From: Myxococcales bacterium
Lineage (GTDB): Bacteria > Myxococcota > Myxococcia > Myxococcales > Myxococcaceae
Direction of reading: 5' to 3'
NCBI GenBank assembly: GCA_030681895.1
Contig: JAUXRI010000315.1
Coordinates: forward strand, 1 to 64,000
Length of the DNA stretch: 64,000 nt
The position numbers and the translations under genes were made by a program. The notes beneath the pieces are model-generated. The model had not been told where the DNA came from. It did no database searches and worked only from the letters and a program-made list of their open reading frames with translations. Numbering within the stretch: the stretch's first letter is position 1; each line of letters begins with the position of its first letter. This document shows, one piece after another, positions 18,201-26,500 of this stretch.

Positions 18201-19935
18201 GGTGGTCGACCCGAACGCCTTCAAGCCCGCGACGTGGGACGCCACCACGAAGGGCGCCTGGCACCCACTGCTCGACGGCCTCATCGTGAAGGTGAAGGGT
18301 CAGTTCACGCGCTGCCGTCAGATGCCGGTCGACTACGTCGCGTGGGACTCGCTGCGTTCGGCTGGCACCGGCCGCTCGGGCCCGTCGCTCGACGCGCAGA
18401 ACCGCGTGCGCTTCCCCTACGGCTTCGCCACCGACCGCTGGGCCGACCTCGGCAACCTCTCGGTGTACCGCCACGACAACGGCGCCGACCCGTACGAGCT
18501 CTTCGACTTCCTCATCACGCAACAGGAGGTGAACCACATCTTCGACAGCTACCGTCGTGGCCGTCAGACGTTCACCGTGCGCGGCTCGGTCAATCGCAAC
18601 CTCTCTCGCTACAACGAGAAGCTGCGCGACGCGGCCAAGGGCCTGGGCCTGATGGCGAACATCTATCGCGATTTCGCGGTGGCCCAGGGCTACGACTTCG
18701 AGTCGCTCTGGCCGTACCTCGGCGCCTCCATCTTCGGTGAGAACCTGATGGCGTCGGCGATGGGCTTCGACCACTTCGCGCGTCAGCTCGCGCGCCCGCA
18801 GGCAGGGCCGCACTCGCTCGAGACGGTCGGAGGCACGCAGGTGCTCCGCTCGTTGTCCGACGCGGTGGGCAACGGCGGCACCAGCGCCATCACGGTGCCC
18901 AACGGCGCGACCGGCTACTTCGGCAACGTCAGCTTCGGAGGCCGGCCCATCGAGAACGCGCTCGCCACCGACAAGGGCGAGTACAACGCCGAGTTCACCG
19001 TCAACTCCGGCAGCTATTACGAGAAGGCGTACACCGCGATGTTGATGACCGAGTCGGTCGACAACTTCATATCGGACAGCCGCCGCGACTTCCTCGACGC
19101 GCGCCACCGCTCGGTCTCGATGGCCGACGTCTTCCCTGACGGCTACCGCCGCTGGTTGGGCAACAACCTCACCGGTGACGTGGCGCTCAAGGGCATGCGC
19201 ATGGCGACGATGGCCGGCAAGCCGATGTCGGACGCCTCGGGCTACCCCGCGCAGGGCCTGGGCCACATTTCCTGGACGGGCACGGACGTGACGACGTGCT
19301 TCGCCAACCGTGACGCGCTGAGCTGCAGCCCGACGCCTCCGGCCGACACCGCCGTCGTCGACCCGCAGGTCGGCTGGGAGCAGCAGAAGTTCCTCATCGC
19401 GTACACGCTCATGTACCTGCCTGAGAACGAGCAGCAGCAGTGGCTCAACCAGATGGGCCTCTGGGAGCTCGGCGCCGACAGCGACCCCGGCTTCCAGAAC
19501 CGCGTCGAGCTGCACCTCGCCGACGGCCGCACCTTCATCGCGAAGACGTTCGGCACCGAAGAGGTGCTGGGCAAGCGCGTGCAGAAGGGCATCGGCGCGC
19601 GAATGCTGCAGTACGCGAACGAGCTGCTCGAGCGCGCGTACGTGACGGATGCAGGCCCCGACAAGGATGGCGACGGCACGCCGGATTGGGTCGTGCCGCG
19701 GCTGGTGAACGGCAGCGTGCAGGTGAAGTTCGACCCGTCGATTCAGACGCTCAACGCGATGGGCGGCCTGGTGATGGGCCGGCCGGGCTGCGACGCGACG
19801 GACTCCTCACAGTGCACGTGCTCGTCGAACAAGGCGTGCCTCGAGCTGTCGCGCTACCAGGAGGTCCCGTTCTTCATGCGGCAGGCGCTGCGTGACTACG
19901 GCCTGGCGGACCCGACGATGCGCGGGCTGCACTGA
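15199..19935 (+). CDS. Giant zinc metalloprotease lipoprotein (metzincin-like)
   Basis: Predicted 1578 residues. The ATG at 15199 overlaps the upstream stop and has GGAGAAG just before it. The signal peptide ends LLAVSC, a lipobox. The catalytic signature HEMGHSIGLRH (residues 832-842) supplies three zinc ligands and the general base, and the Met-turn SSTMDY (Met907) follows about 65 residues later. This is the metzincin layout. About 800 residues precede the catalytic core and 650 follow, with several Cys pairs and a terminal CTCSSNKAC segment. It is inferred to be a surface or periplasmic protease. Substrate unknown; size is well above typical metzincins. Confidence 0.85.
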   Translation: MTRRVPVRAALLGALLAVSCAEQQAPINRVQPDALDKSFFVGKDYQALSDDPEFYSQATLVDVGYGAGQDGLFTSTYAQPLTRVKWTVTEDLLIARLAYERIQGSDGKGLGKATNDGIVVAAYAIKSHFDIQREYNAQTGEQTNVISEDTADRPWHQRQYIRVDWSKNLSTDNYEFDTLSQVGVYGGVTYEPLAYTVQSPGDDDAPRIDAEAGYLDVTNKAFARPQLVDLSALGGGVMPACYFDADFTGGSGPNTQCSPVELTIRQAFRKVEDTDYEPADWDGDRFKAFGAFTTDRSGYAREYGMTDTQWHRFINRYNLWERSHFFQDANTKTGAVACFTPTSTPAGADPHRDVNKDGTEDECDAVGRGSRCDTFSQKCTLPYRDRTVKPVAWFFSDGSNPEYFDATRDAAHEWDVALRTSVMTARYAECVKTKGEACDAEFPVMTGQQDDNDDAIALAKEVDDCRAGLAYVGADCSAVADSIAAARGYTAGVVALAKLPEAIVLCHSPVEANDPAACGTQRLATNLTAVDCFEARRLADVDVIKECDKGLRARTGDLRFHHVTTIVSPQTPSPWGIMVDAHDPLTGEKISASINVWSHVTDLWSRGIVDTARYIRGELTTTDVTEGTYVRDWASAAEASATKGSLPILTSDQRFEMLGKLTKGKGISKSELEAFEQTAMFQQAKQLQVAARDIKADALAPSSTKPLYESRRKRALNTPTEAALTTKMFQSYAGKAGLLSSEMMSELASPLRGANPSRQRDLRNQRELRLAERGACIMNEAPAPLAVANLATLLEEKFGRFDRGSSKGDQLVRAERMRAYVASRAHYAVVTHEMGHSIGLRHNFVSSADALNYRPQYWQLRTDDGTATRPCTTLDATGSCTGPRYYDVITENEKSQLLTMFMQSSTMDYAGESTQDLIGLGSYDFAAARMFYGGVADVANGVNTGFGTAKGGGLLEKLDSFGGILGLQFSIGRPTPQDRNNTDTIHYSQLQRNYGLISSCKVVDPNAFKPATWDATTKGAWHPLLDGLIVKVKGQFTRCRQMPVDYVAWDSLRSAGTGRSGPSLDAQNRVRFPYGFATDRWADLGNLSVYRHDNGADPYELFDFLITQQEVNHIFDSYRRGRQTFTVRGSVNRNLSRYNEKLRDAAKGLGLMANIYRDFAVAQGYDFESLWPYLGASIFGENLMASAMGFDHFARQLARPQAGPHSLETVGGTQVLRSLSDAVGNGGTSAITVPNGATGYFGNVSFGGRPIENALATDKGEYNAEFTVNSGSYYEKAYTAMLMTESVDNFISDSRRDFLDARHRSVSMADVFPDGYRRWLGNNLTGDVALKGMRMATMAGKPMSDASGYPAQGLGHISWTGTDVTTCFANRDALSCSPTPPADTAVVDPQVGWEQQKFLIAYTLMYLPENEQQQWLNQMGLWELGADSDPGFQNRVELHLADGRTFIAKTFGTEEVLGKRVQKGIGARMLQYANELLERAYVTDAGPDKDGDGTPDWVVPRLVNGSVQVKFDPSIQTLNAMGGLVMGRPGCDATDSSQCTCSSNKACLELSRYQEVPFFMRQALRDYGLADPTMRGLH

Positions 19936-19946
19936 CGGCTCGAACC

Positions 19947-19975
19947 CGGTGCTCCTTCTGCGCGAAGGAGCACCG
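19947..19975 (+). terminator. Strong hairpin after the metalloprotease gene
   Basis: A perfect 12-bp inverted repeat (19947-19958 with 19964-19975) with a 5-base loop lies 12 bases after the stop. There is no clear T-run downstream, so it may stabilise the mRNA 3' end or act as an atypical terminator. Confidence 0.6.
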
Positions 19976-20011
19976 ATGGCGCCCCTGTTTCGGTGTGGGC
20001 GCTCCGCGGGA

Positions 20012-20046
20012 GTCAGGCTTCGTTCGACTCTGGTAAAGACCGAGCG
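20012..20046 (+). repeat. Imperfect direct repeat, left copy
   Basis: A 35-base block containing cgttcgactctggta recurs with about six differences at 20780-20815. The two copies bracket the gene at 20085-20768. Each lies upstream of a start codon, so they may be duplicated promoter regions. Confidence 0.6.
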
Positions 20047-20084
20047 AGCCTGTACCAACGCAGCGATGAACTCGTGGAGAGCGG

Positions 20085-20768
20085 ATGATATCCCTCCGGG
20101 ATCGATACCTCGCAGGGGAGCATGAGCGCGTCTACCAGGAGCTCGTTGCCCTATCGTCGCCCGTCCCTGACGCCCGCGCGATCGCCGCTGAGATGCTTGA
20201 GCGCGTGCGAGGCAACGTCGAGGAGCTCGCGAATCGCTGGCGAACGTACGGCTTCAGCTTGCAGAACGCGCTGTGCGAGGAGCCATGGTGGTTGGAGGAC
20301 ACGCTAGGCAGGCTGGAAAGCGCACGTGGCCCGCTTCCTCTCACGATACGCGCGTTCTATGAGCGTGTCGGCTGGACCAACTTCGCTGAGGACCCGCCCG
20401 ATGATCGCTGGCCTGATTTTGCCAGGCTTGATCCGCTCACCTCGGAAGACCCTTCTCAACAGCTCGAAGAACTCGTCGAGGGAGACGGAGAGCCACTCGT
20501 CCTCTTCCCTGGCCACGAGGAGAAGGCCGGTTTTAGCGGAAGCGGCCCAGTCTTCGTCCAGCTGGAGGGGACATCGGTCTTTGATCCCGTGCTCATGGTT
20601 CAGGATTGGGAGGTTCGCCGGCCCGATGGCAAGCCGCTCCGGTTCATTCCCTATCTCCGCACGACGATATTGGAGAGAGGCGGAATTGGTCCCCTGGGCG
20701 GCATTCCCACCTCTGAGCTTGATCAAGAGCTTCTCCGAGAGCTGACGAAGGGGCTCACGCCGTTTTGA
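20085..20768 (+). CDS. Hypothetical protein, weak SMI1/KNR4 (SUKH)-like pattern
   Basis: 227 residues; the ATG at 20085 follows GGAGAGCGG. No signal peptide or membrane segment. The central region LPLTIRAFYERVGWTNF, followed by a Pro-rich acidic stretch and WPDFARLDPL, recalls SMI1/KNR4-like folds used by many immunity and regulatory proteins, but the match is by eye. Codon use is less G/C-rich than in neighbours, and direct repeats flank it, both hinting at insertion. No toxin gene is adjacent. Confidence 0.6.
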   Translation: MISLRDRYLAGEHERVYQELVALSSPVPDARAIAAEMLERVRGNVEELANRWRTYGFSLQNALCEEPWWLEDTLGRLESARGPLPLTIRAFYERVGWTNFAEDPPDDRWPDFARLDPLTSEDPSQQLEELVEGDGEPLVLFPGHEEKAGFSGSGPVFVQLEGTSVFDPVLMVQDWEVRRPDGKPLRFIPYLRTTILERGGIGPLGGIPTSELDQELLRELTKGLTPF

Positions 20769-20779
20769 ACTGTCGTGCG

Positions 20780-20815
20780 GTCAGGCCCTCGTTCGACTCT
20801 GGTAGAGATCGAGCG
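20780..20815 (+). repeat. Imperfect direct repeat, right copy
   Basis: Partner of the block at 20012-20046. It ends on the GTG start of the DUF1189-like gene and contains ggtagagat, a possible -10 region for that gene. Confidence 0.6.
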
Positions 20816-21612
20816 TGCCCTCGTTCTTCCGTCGCCTGCTGCTCTTCGCCTCGCCCCGGCTCTGGGCCGAGGCCCGCAACTGGTCGACAGGCTCGATTCT
20901 GCTGCCGATCCTCGTCGTGCAGCTGCTGCTCGAAGCGGGGCTCGGTCTGTATCGCGGCCTCGACTTTCACGCCTCGGCCCTGACGCTGGCGCAGACGTAC
21001 GACCAACAGTTCGACCCCATCATCCTCGAGAAGAACCAGGTGCGCGTCGACGGCCCACGGCTGCCCCGGTGGGATGATGACGACCGGACCATCCTCGTCG
21101 ACCCCGAAGAGCGGGAGCCGCTCTCGATGTTGAAGGGCCGGCGCTCGATCGTGGTGCGGCGTTCAGCCATCTACGACAGCGATCGCGGCGAGCCGACGCC
21201 CATCGCGCAGGTCACCGAGCTGTTCGGCATCGACTCCCTGCGAATCGACTCGGCCTCGCTCACGACGTTCTTCGCCGAGCGGAAGGCGCAGCTCGTCGTC
21301 GGCATGCTGCTCTTCATCGGGGTCTTCGGCGTGGTCGGGCTCGCCATCACCGCTCCGCTGGGAGCGTTCCTCGCCAGCCTGCTCCTGATGGCCTTCCGCG
21401 GAAAAGAGGCGGGCCTCACGCGGGACCAGTGCTTCACCGTCGCGCTCGCCACGCTCTCGATTCGACCCGTGCTCGAGCTCGGGCTCAACCTCGCCGGGAC
21501 CGGGGTGGGCTTCTGTCTCGGCCTCGCCGTGTGGCCAGCGCTCGCGACCGGGCTGAGCCTCTTCGCGCTCAGAGGGCGTGCGCAGCAGCCGGCGGATCCG
21601 TCGCAGGGCTGA
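20815..21612 (+). CDS. DUF1189-like inner-membrane protein
   Basis: 265 residues from GTG 20815. One hydrophobic segment lies near residues 25-45 after a basic N-terminus (FFRRLLLFASPRLWAEARN). A soluble extracytoplasmic loop of about 110 residues follows, then three to four membrane segments in the last 110 residues. This topology and the loop motif TILVDPEER...LKGRRSIVVRRS match DUF1189-type proteins of unknown function. Independent of its neighbours as far as the sequence shows. Confidence 0.65.
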   Translation: MPSFFRRLLLFASPRLWAEARNWSTGSILLPILVVQLLLEAGLGLYRGLDFHASALTLAQTYDQQFDPIILEKNQVRVDGPRLPRWDDDDRTILVDPEEREPLSMLKGRRSIVVRRSAIYDSDRGEPTPIAQVTELFGIDSLRIDSASLTTFFAERKAQLVVGMLLFIGVFGVVGLAITAPLGAFLASLLLMAFRGKEAGLTRDQCFTVALATLSIRPVLELGLNLAGTGVGFCLGLAVWPALATGLSLFALRGRAQQPADPSQG

Positions 21613-21663
21613 TCCGTTCCGTTGGGCTGGTGCTCGAACGCGGTGCGTCGGTAGGGTGTGGCG

Positions 21664-22488
21664 ATGCGTCGCTTCATTCTCGGGTCCCTGGTTCTGCCAC
21701 TCTGCGCAGTCGCCGAGCCCACGCGGGTCACCGGCGCGCCGCTGAAGAACTCCGAGGTCGACGTTCACGTCCTCGAGCAGAAGCCGGTGCGTGACGCGGG
21801 GCGCTTCGAGCTGACCGTCTATCCCGTCGTGCCGCAGCTCAACGGCGTCTACACGCAGCATGTCGGTACGATGGGCCAGCTGACCTGGCACGTGCGCGAG
21901 CACTTCGGCTTCACGCTGATGGGAGGCGGGAACTGGCTCAACCGTACGTCGAACTTCAACGCGGAGTTGTTCAACAGCGCGGGGGTCGTCGGTCTGGTGT
22001 CGCTGCTGTGGACGTGGACCGCGATGGCTGGCGTCGAGGTGGCGCCCATCTCCGGAAAGTTCACGCTGTTCGATTCGGGCCTCGTGCACTTCAGCGTCGT
22101 CATCAACGCCGGCGCCGGCCTGGGCGGAACCCGCCATCTGCTCAAGCCGGCGGGCATGACGCCCGCGACGTACGGAGACACCGGCGTTCGGTTCATGGGC
22201 ACCGTTGGCGCCGGGTTTCGCCTCGTCCTCGGCGAGCACGTCGCGATTCGGCTCGAGGTGCGTGACGTCGTCTACACGTCGCGGGTCGACAGCGTGAACG
22301 GCTGCTCGTCGGCTGACGCCGTGCTCTGGAGGGGGGTCTGGCGCATCCGGCCGAGCACTCCAACCTGCTCGGAGGCTTCGTTGCCCGACTCGAACGACGA
22401 GGCGCTCGCAATCGGCCTCATCAGGAAGCGCTCGTCAGAGGTCATTCACTCCCTGGGCGCCTGGGCCGGTGTCTCGTTCATCTACTGA
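21664..22488 (+). CDS. Outer-membrane beta-barrel domain protein, myxobacterial type
   Basis: 274 residues. The ATG at 21664 is preferred over a GTG two codons upstream. The signal peptide MRRFILGSLVLPLCAVA ends before EPTR. The body shows short amphipathic strands (FELTVYPVVPQLNG, WHVREHFGFTLMGGGNWL, VAIRLEVRDVVY), and the chain ends in SFIY with an aromatic last residue, typical of barrels inserted by BamA. It resembles the outer-membrane barrel family found mainly in Myxococcota, in which members flank motility or secretion genes. Confidence 0.75.
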   Translation: MRRFILGSLVLPLCAVAEPTRVTGAPLKNSEVDVHVLEQKPVRDAGRFELTVYPVVPQLNGVYTQHVGTMGQLTWHVREHFGFTLMGGGNWLNRTSNFNAELFNSAGVVGLVSLLWTWTAMAGVEVAPISGKFTLFDSGLVHFSVVINAGAGLGGTRHLLKPAGMTPATYGDTGVRFMGTVGAGFRLVLGEHVAIRLEVRDVVYTSRVDSVNGCSSADAVLWRGVWRIRPSTPTCSEASLPDSNDEALAIGLIRKRSSEVIHSLGAWAGVSFIY

Positions 22489-22535
22489 CGTGTGCGCAGG
22501 TGCTTGAAGGTGCGCGTGAAATGTTCCCGAGCCGT

Positions 22536-22564
22536 TTGACACCGCTCGAGACACTTCGTGATGC
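22536..22564 (+). promoter_or_regulatory. Candidate sigma-70 promoter
   Basis: TTGACA at 22536-22541 is a perfect -35 box. With 17-base spacing, TGATGC at 22559-22564 is a weak -10. It sits 30 bases before the start of the small gene at 22595. The -10 is poor, so confidence is low. Confidence 0.3.
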
Positions 22565-22594
22565 TGCAGCTCGAAGCACGGGGGAACACCACAC

Positions 22595-22831
22595 ATGGCT
22601 CAACTCGCAACGCGCACTCCTGCAGGCGGTCTTCCGGCGTCTGGCAGCGACCGGGTGAAGGTGATGCTCAAGGCCGCCAGCGAAGACGAGCTCCGCGGGA
22701 ACCTGCAATCCGCCGAGACGAACCTGCGGCTCGCCCTGGCGTTCGCTCCGAGCGAACCCCTGGTGAAGCAGTCGCTCGAGCGCGTCCTCACGGCGCGTGA
22801 GCTCCAGCGCCGCAAGGCCGCAGTCCGCTAG
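22595..22831 (+). CDS. Small TPR-like protein
   Basis: 78 residues, no signal peptide. The C-terminal half reads LRGNLQSAETNLRLALAFAPSEPLVKQSLERV, a single tetratricopeptide-like helical hairpin similar to the tail of larger TPR chaperone-type proteins. It could be a small adaptor. A possible TTGACA promoter lies upstream. It is short enough that expression is not certain. Confidence 0.5.
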   Translation: MAQLATRTPAGGLPASGSDRVKVMLKAASEDELRGNLQSAETNLRLALAFAPSEPLVKQSLERVLTARELQRRKAAVR

Positions 22832-22840
22832 AGTCGAGTG

Positions 22841-23506
22841 ATGTTCGGACCCTTGCTGGCGTTGATCGTCGCGCAGCCGGTCCAGGTACTCACCTTCGTC
22901 GGTCACGCCGAGTACGTCGCGCTCCCCAACTGCGCGGCGCCCGTCGTCGCGCCGAACGCGCCGTTCGTCCTCGAGCCGCAGCATGACGACGTCGTCGGCA
23001 TCAAGGGCACAGCCAGCGGGACCGGTGTCGTCCGCTGTCGACGTGGCAAGCGCACCGACGTGGTGTTCGAGGTCGACGTTCGACGCGCGCCGACGTTCGC
23101 GGACCTCGGGAGGTTCCTTCGCTGCGGGCCGCCCGAGCCGTCGATGGTCATCGACTTCCGGCGGGTCGACGTCATCGGCGACTACCCCGCGTCGCTGCCC
23201 ATCGAGCTGTACCCGCTGGTGTTCCCCGACTGCCCGCTGCTGTTGACGTGCCTCGCCATCAACCCGCGCCCACCCAGTCCTCCGAAGCACGAGCTGATTC
23301 GCCAGCTCACCGCGGCCATCGAGGCGTGGCCTGAAGCGACTGATCACCTCACCATCGATGTCTCGGAGGCTGGCCGCGTGCAACTGCTCGGCATCGCGCA
23401 GTCGGCCGACGAGGTCGCGCGCATCAACCAACTCCGGGAGCGCTTCGGCTGGTGGGTGCAGTTCGACGTCCGTCTGCTCGACGCGACGCCGTGCCCGAAA
23501 CCCTGA
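22841..23506 (+). CDS. Secreted protein with pilus-secretin-N-like and BON-like regions
   Basis: 221 residues. The start is taken at ATG 22841 rather than the GTG one codon upstream. A short hydrophobic N-terminus is followed by a segment QVLTFVGHAEYVALPNC...DVVGIKGTASGTGVVRC. That segment resembles the N-terminal domain of type II/III secretion and pilus secretins. The C-terminus (HLTIDVSEAGRVQLLGIAQSADEVARINQL) resembles a BON/secretin N-domain. No secretin channel domain follows. Likely periplasmic; function unknown. Confidence 0.55.
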   Translation: MFGPLLALIVAQPVQVLTFVGHAEYVALPNCAAPVVAPNAPFVLEPQHDDVVGIKGTASGTGVVRCRRGKRTDVVFEVDVRRAPTFADLGRFLRCGPPEPSMVIDFRRVDVIGDYPASLPIELYPLVFPDCPLLLTCLAINPRPPSPPKHELIRQLTAAIEAWPEATDHLTIDVSEAGRVQLLGIAQSADEVARINQLRERFGWWVQFDVRLLDATPCPKP

Positions 23507-23591
23507 TCCCAACGGCGAGAACATTCTCGTCAGTCCGTTGCGCGGCGCATCTGCCTGCACTCGCTGACGCCCTTGCGGGTATAGGCACCTG

Positions 23592-26500
23592 ATGCGTCCC
23601 ACCTCTCCGTTTCCGGTCATCGCCGTTCTCTGTCTCTCCGTCGCTGCCGTCTCGGGCTGCACCGGAACCCCGCCGCCGCCCATGTGTGGGCCGAGCACGT
23701 GCACGAACGGTTGCTGTCAGGACGGACAGTGCGTCTCCGGGCTCCTCGACAACTCGTGCGGGCGAGGCGGGTTGTCCTGCTCCGCCTGCAGCATTGGGAC
23801 GACGTGCTCCCTCGGCACGTGCACCGGCTTCAACAACCAGACGGGTGGCGGAACTGCGGGCGGCTCCACGGCTGGCGGAACTGCGGGCGGCTCCACGGCA
23901 GGCGGAACGGCGGGCGGCTCCACGGCAGGCGGAACTGCGGGCGGCTCCACGGCAGGAGGAACGGCCGGCGGCTCCACGGCAGGCGGAACTGCGGGCGGCT
24001 CCACGGCAGGCGGAACGGCGGGCGGCTCCACGGCAGGCGGAACGGCTGGCGGCTCCACGGCAGGCGGAACGGCGGGCGGCTCTACGGCAGGCGGAGCAGG
24101 CGGAGGCAGCAGCCTCTGCGCGGGCACGCTGAGCGAGTGCGGCATGATGTGCGTCGACCAGCAGGCCGACGTCGAACACTGCGGCCGCTGCGGCAACGTC
24201 TGCGGCAACGGAGAGGTCTGCAACCGCGGCACCTGCCAGGTGCTCCCCACCGACTGCACGATGGGCGCAGGCTGTGGCCCCGGCTATTCGTGCGACCCGG
24301 TCACCCGCCGCTGCATGGCCGGCTGCCGGCTCAGCACCGACTGCCCGATGGGCGCGACGTGCAGCATGGGTCAATGCCGCTGCCCGACGGGCCAGCACGC
24401 GTGCGGTCAGCAGTGCGTCTCAGACACCGCCGTCTCGTCCTGCGGCTCGTCGTGCGGCGCGTGCCCCACCACGATGAACGGCTCGGCGACGTGTGGCGCG
24501 GGCGTCTGCGGGTTGACCTGCGCCTCAGGCTACGTGCGCAACGGCAACACCTGCGTCGACATCAACGAGTGCCTCACCAACAACGGTGGCTGCAGCGCCA
24601 ACGCGGCCTGCACCAACACGCCAGGCTCGCGCACCTGCGCCTGTAACGCGGGCTTCACGGGTGACGGGCTCACGTGCGCCGACGTCAACGAGTGCCTCAC
24701 CAACAACGGCGGCTGCGACGTCAACGCGATGTGCAGCAACACGCCGGGTGCACGCGCCTGCAGCTGCAACTCCGGGTACTCCGGCAACGGGCTCACCTGC
24801 ACCGACGTCAACGAGTGCCTCACCAACAACGGCAACTGCAGCGCCAACGCGATGTGCACCAACACCGTCGGCGCGCGCACCTGTGCCTGCAACGGCGGCT
24901 ACCAGGGCGACGGCGTCAGCTGCGCCGACATCAACGAGTGCCTCACCAACAACGGTGGCTGCGCGAGCGCCGGGGCCGGCGGCGTGTGCACCAACCTGCA
25001 GGGCACGCGCATGTGCTCGTGCGCGACGGGCTTCACCGGAGACGGCCTCACCTGCGCCGACGTCGACGAGTGCCTCACCAACAACGGCGGCTGCGCCAGC
25101 GTCGCGCTGGGAGGCGTCTGCAGCAACACCCAGGGCTCCCGCACCTGCGCCTGCGCGATGGGCTACTCGGGCAGCGGCTTCACCTGCGCCGACGTCAACG
25201 AGTGCCTCACCAACAATGGCGGCTGCGCCAGCGTGGCCTCGGGAGGTGCGTGTCAGAACACGACGGGCTCCCGCACCTGCTCGTGCGTGGCCGGGTACAC
25301 GGGGAACGGCCTGACCTGCGCGGACGTCAACGAGTGCCTCACCAGCAACGGCGGCTGCAGCAGCAACGCGACGTGCACCAACACCACGGGCTCGCGGACT
25401 TGCGCGTGCAACTCGGGCTACCTCGGCAACGGTGTCACCTGCACCGTTCGGCCCGGTGGTGAGACGTGCGAAGTCGCGACCGTGGTGACGAGCGGCCAGA
25501 CGGTGGTGTCGTCGTTCGTCGGCGCGGTCTCGAACTACTCGGGCTTCGGCGGCAACCTCGCCTGCGAGGTGAACGGCATTCGAGACCTGGTGTTCCAGGC
25601 GAGCATCGCGCCGGGCCAGCGAGGCCGCTTCGTCGCTGCCGGCACGTCGAACCCAGACCTCGACGTCATCGTGGGACCCGCGTCGACCTGCAACCTCAAC
25701 CCACGGGTGTGCACGACGGGTGCGACCGGCCCGGGCTCGTTCGGCAGTTTCATGAACGGCACCGCGTCGCCTGTCTCTGCGTTCGCCATCGTCGGCCCCA
25801 GCGCGGGCGACGACTTCACGCTCTCGTACCAGGCGACCACGCCCATCGCGAACGACGTCTGCTCGACGTCGACGACGACGCTCGTGAGCGGCACCCTGAC
25901 GTCTCAGTCCCTCGTCGGCTTCGAGCACGACTACGAGTGCCGGTTCATCGCGGGGGTGGCCGGGCCTGATCGCGTCTACCGGGTCCCGCTCGCCGGCAAC
26001 ACGAGGCTGCTGGTGACGGCGACTCCGACGGGCAGTCTGTCGATGAATCTCGACATCATCGATGGTCCCTCATCGGCGTGCGACGCGCCCACGCGCACCT
26101 GTGTCGCCTCGTCGGGGACCGGGAGCCTGGGCCAGGTGCGAACCGCTCAGTTCATGAACTTCAACTCGACGGCGCGCGAGGTCTTCGTGGTCGCCGGGCA
26201 ATCTGGCCCCGGCACCACCGGCACGTTCTCGCTGACCTCGGCCATCACGCCCATGGTCACCGACGACGTCTGCTCGAACGCAACCACCGTGCTTGCGGCA
26301 GGAGCGACGTTGACCAGCCAGACGCTCTCGGGCTTCGTTGCCGACTACACCTGCAGGGCGGGCGTCACCAGTGACCGGGTCTACCTGGCTCAGGTGCCGG
26401 CGATGTCGCAGCTGCTGGTGGTGATGACGCCACCCGCTGGAATGGACGCGGCGCTGGTCGGCATCAACGGGCCCGCGGCAACCTGTGATTCGGCGACCCG

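Noticed and set aside
17443-19515. A 690-residue open frame on the minus strand
   Set aside because: Antisense to the same protease gene, of low-complexity Arg/Ala/Val composition and with no recognisable domain.
23845-24100. Regular tandem repeat array resembling CRISPR
   Set aside because: Units are contiguous without spacers, lie inside a coding frame and encode a Gly/Ser/Thr linker.
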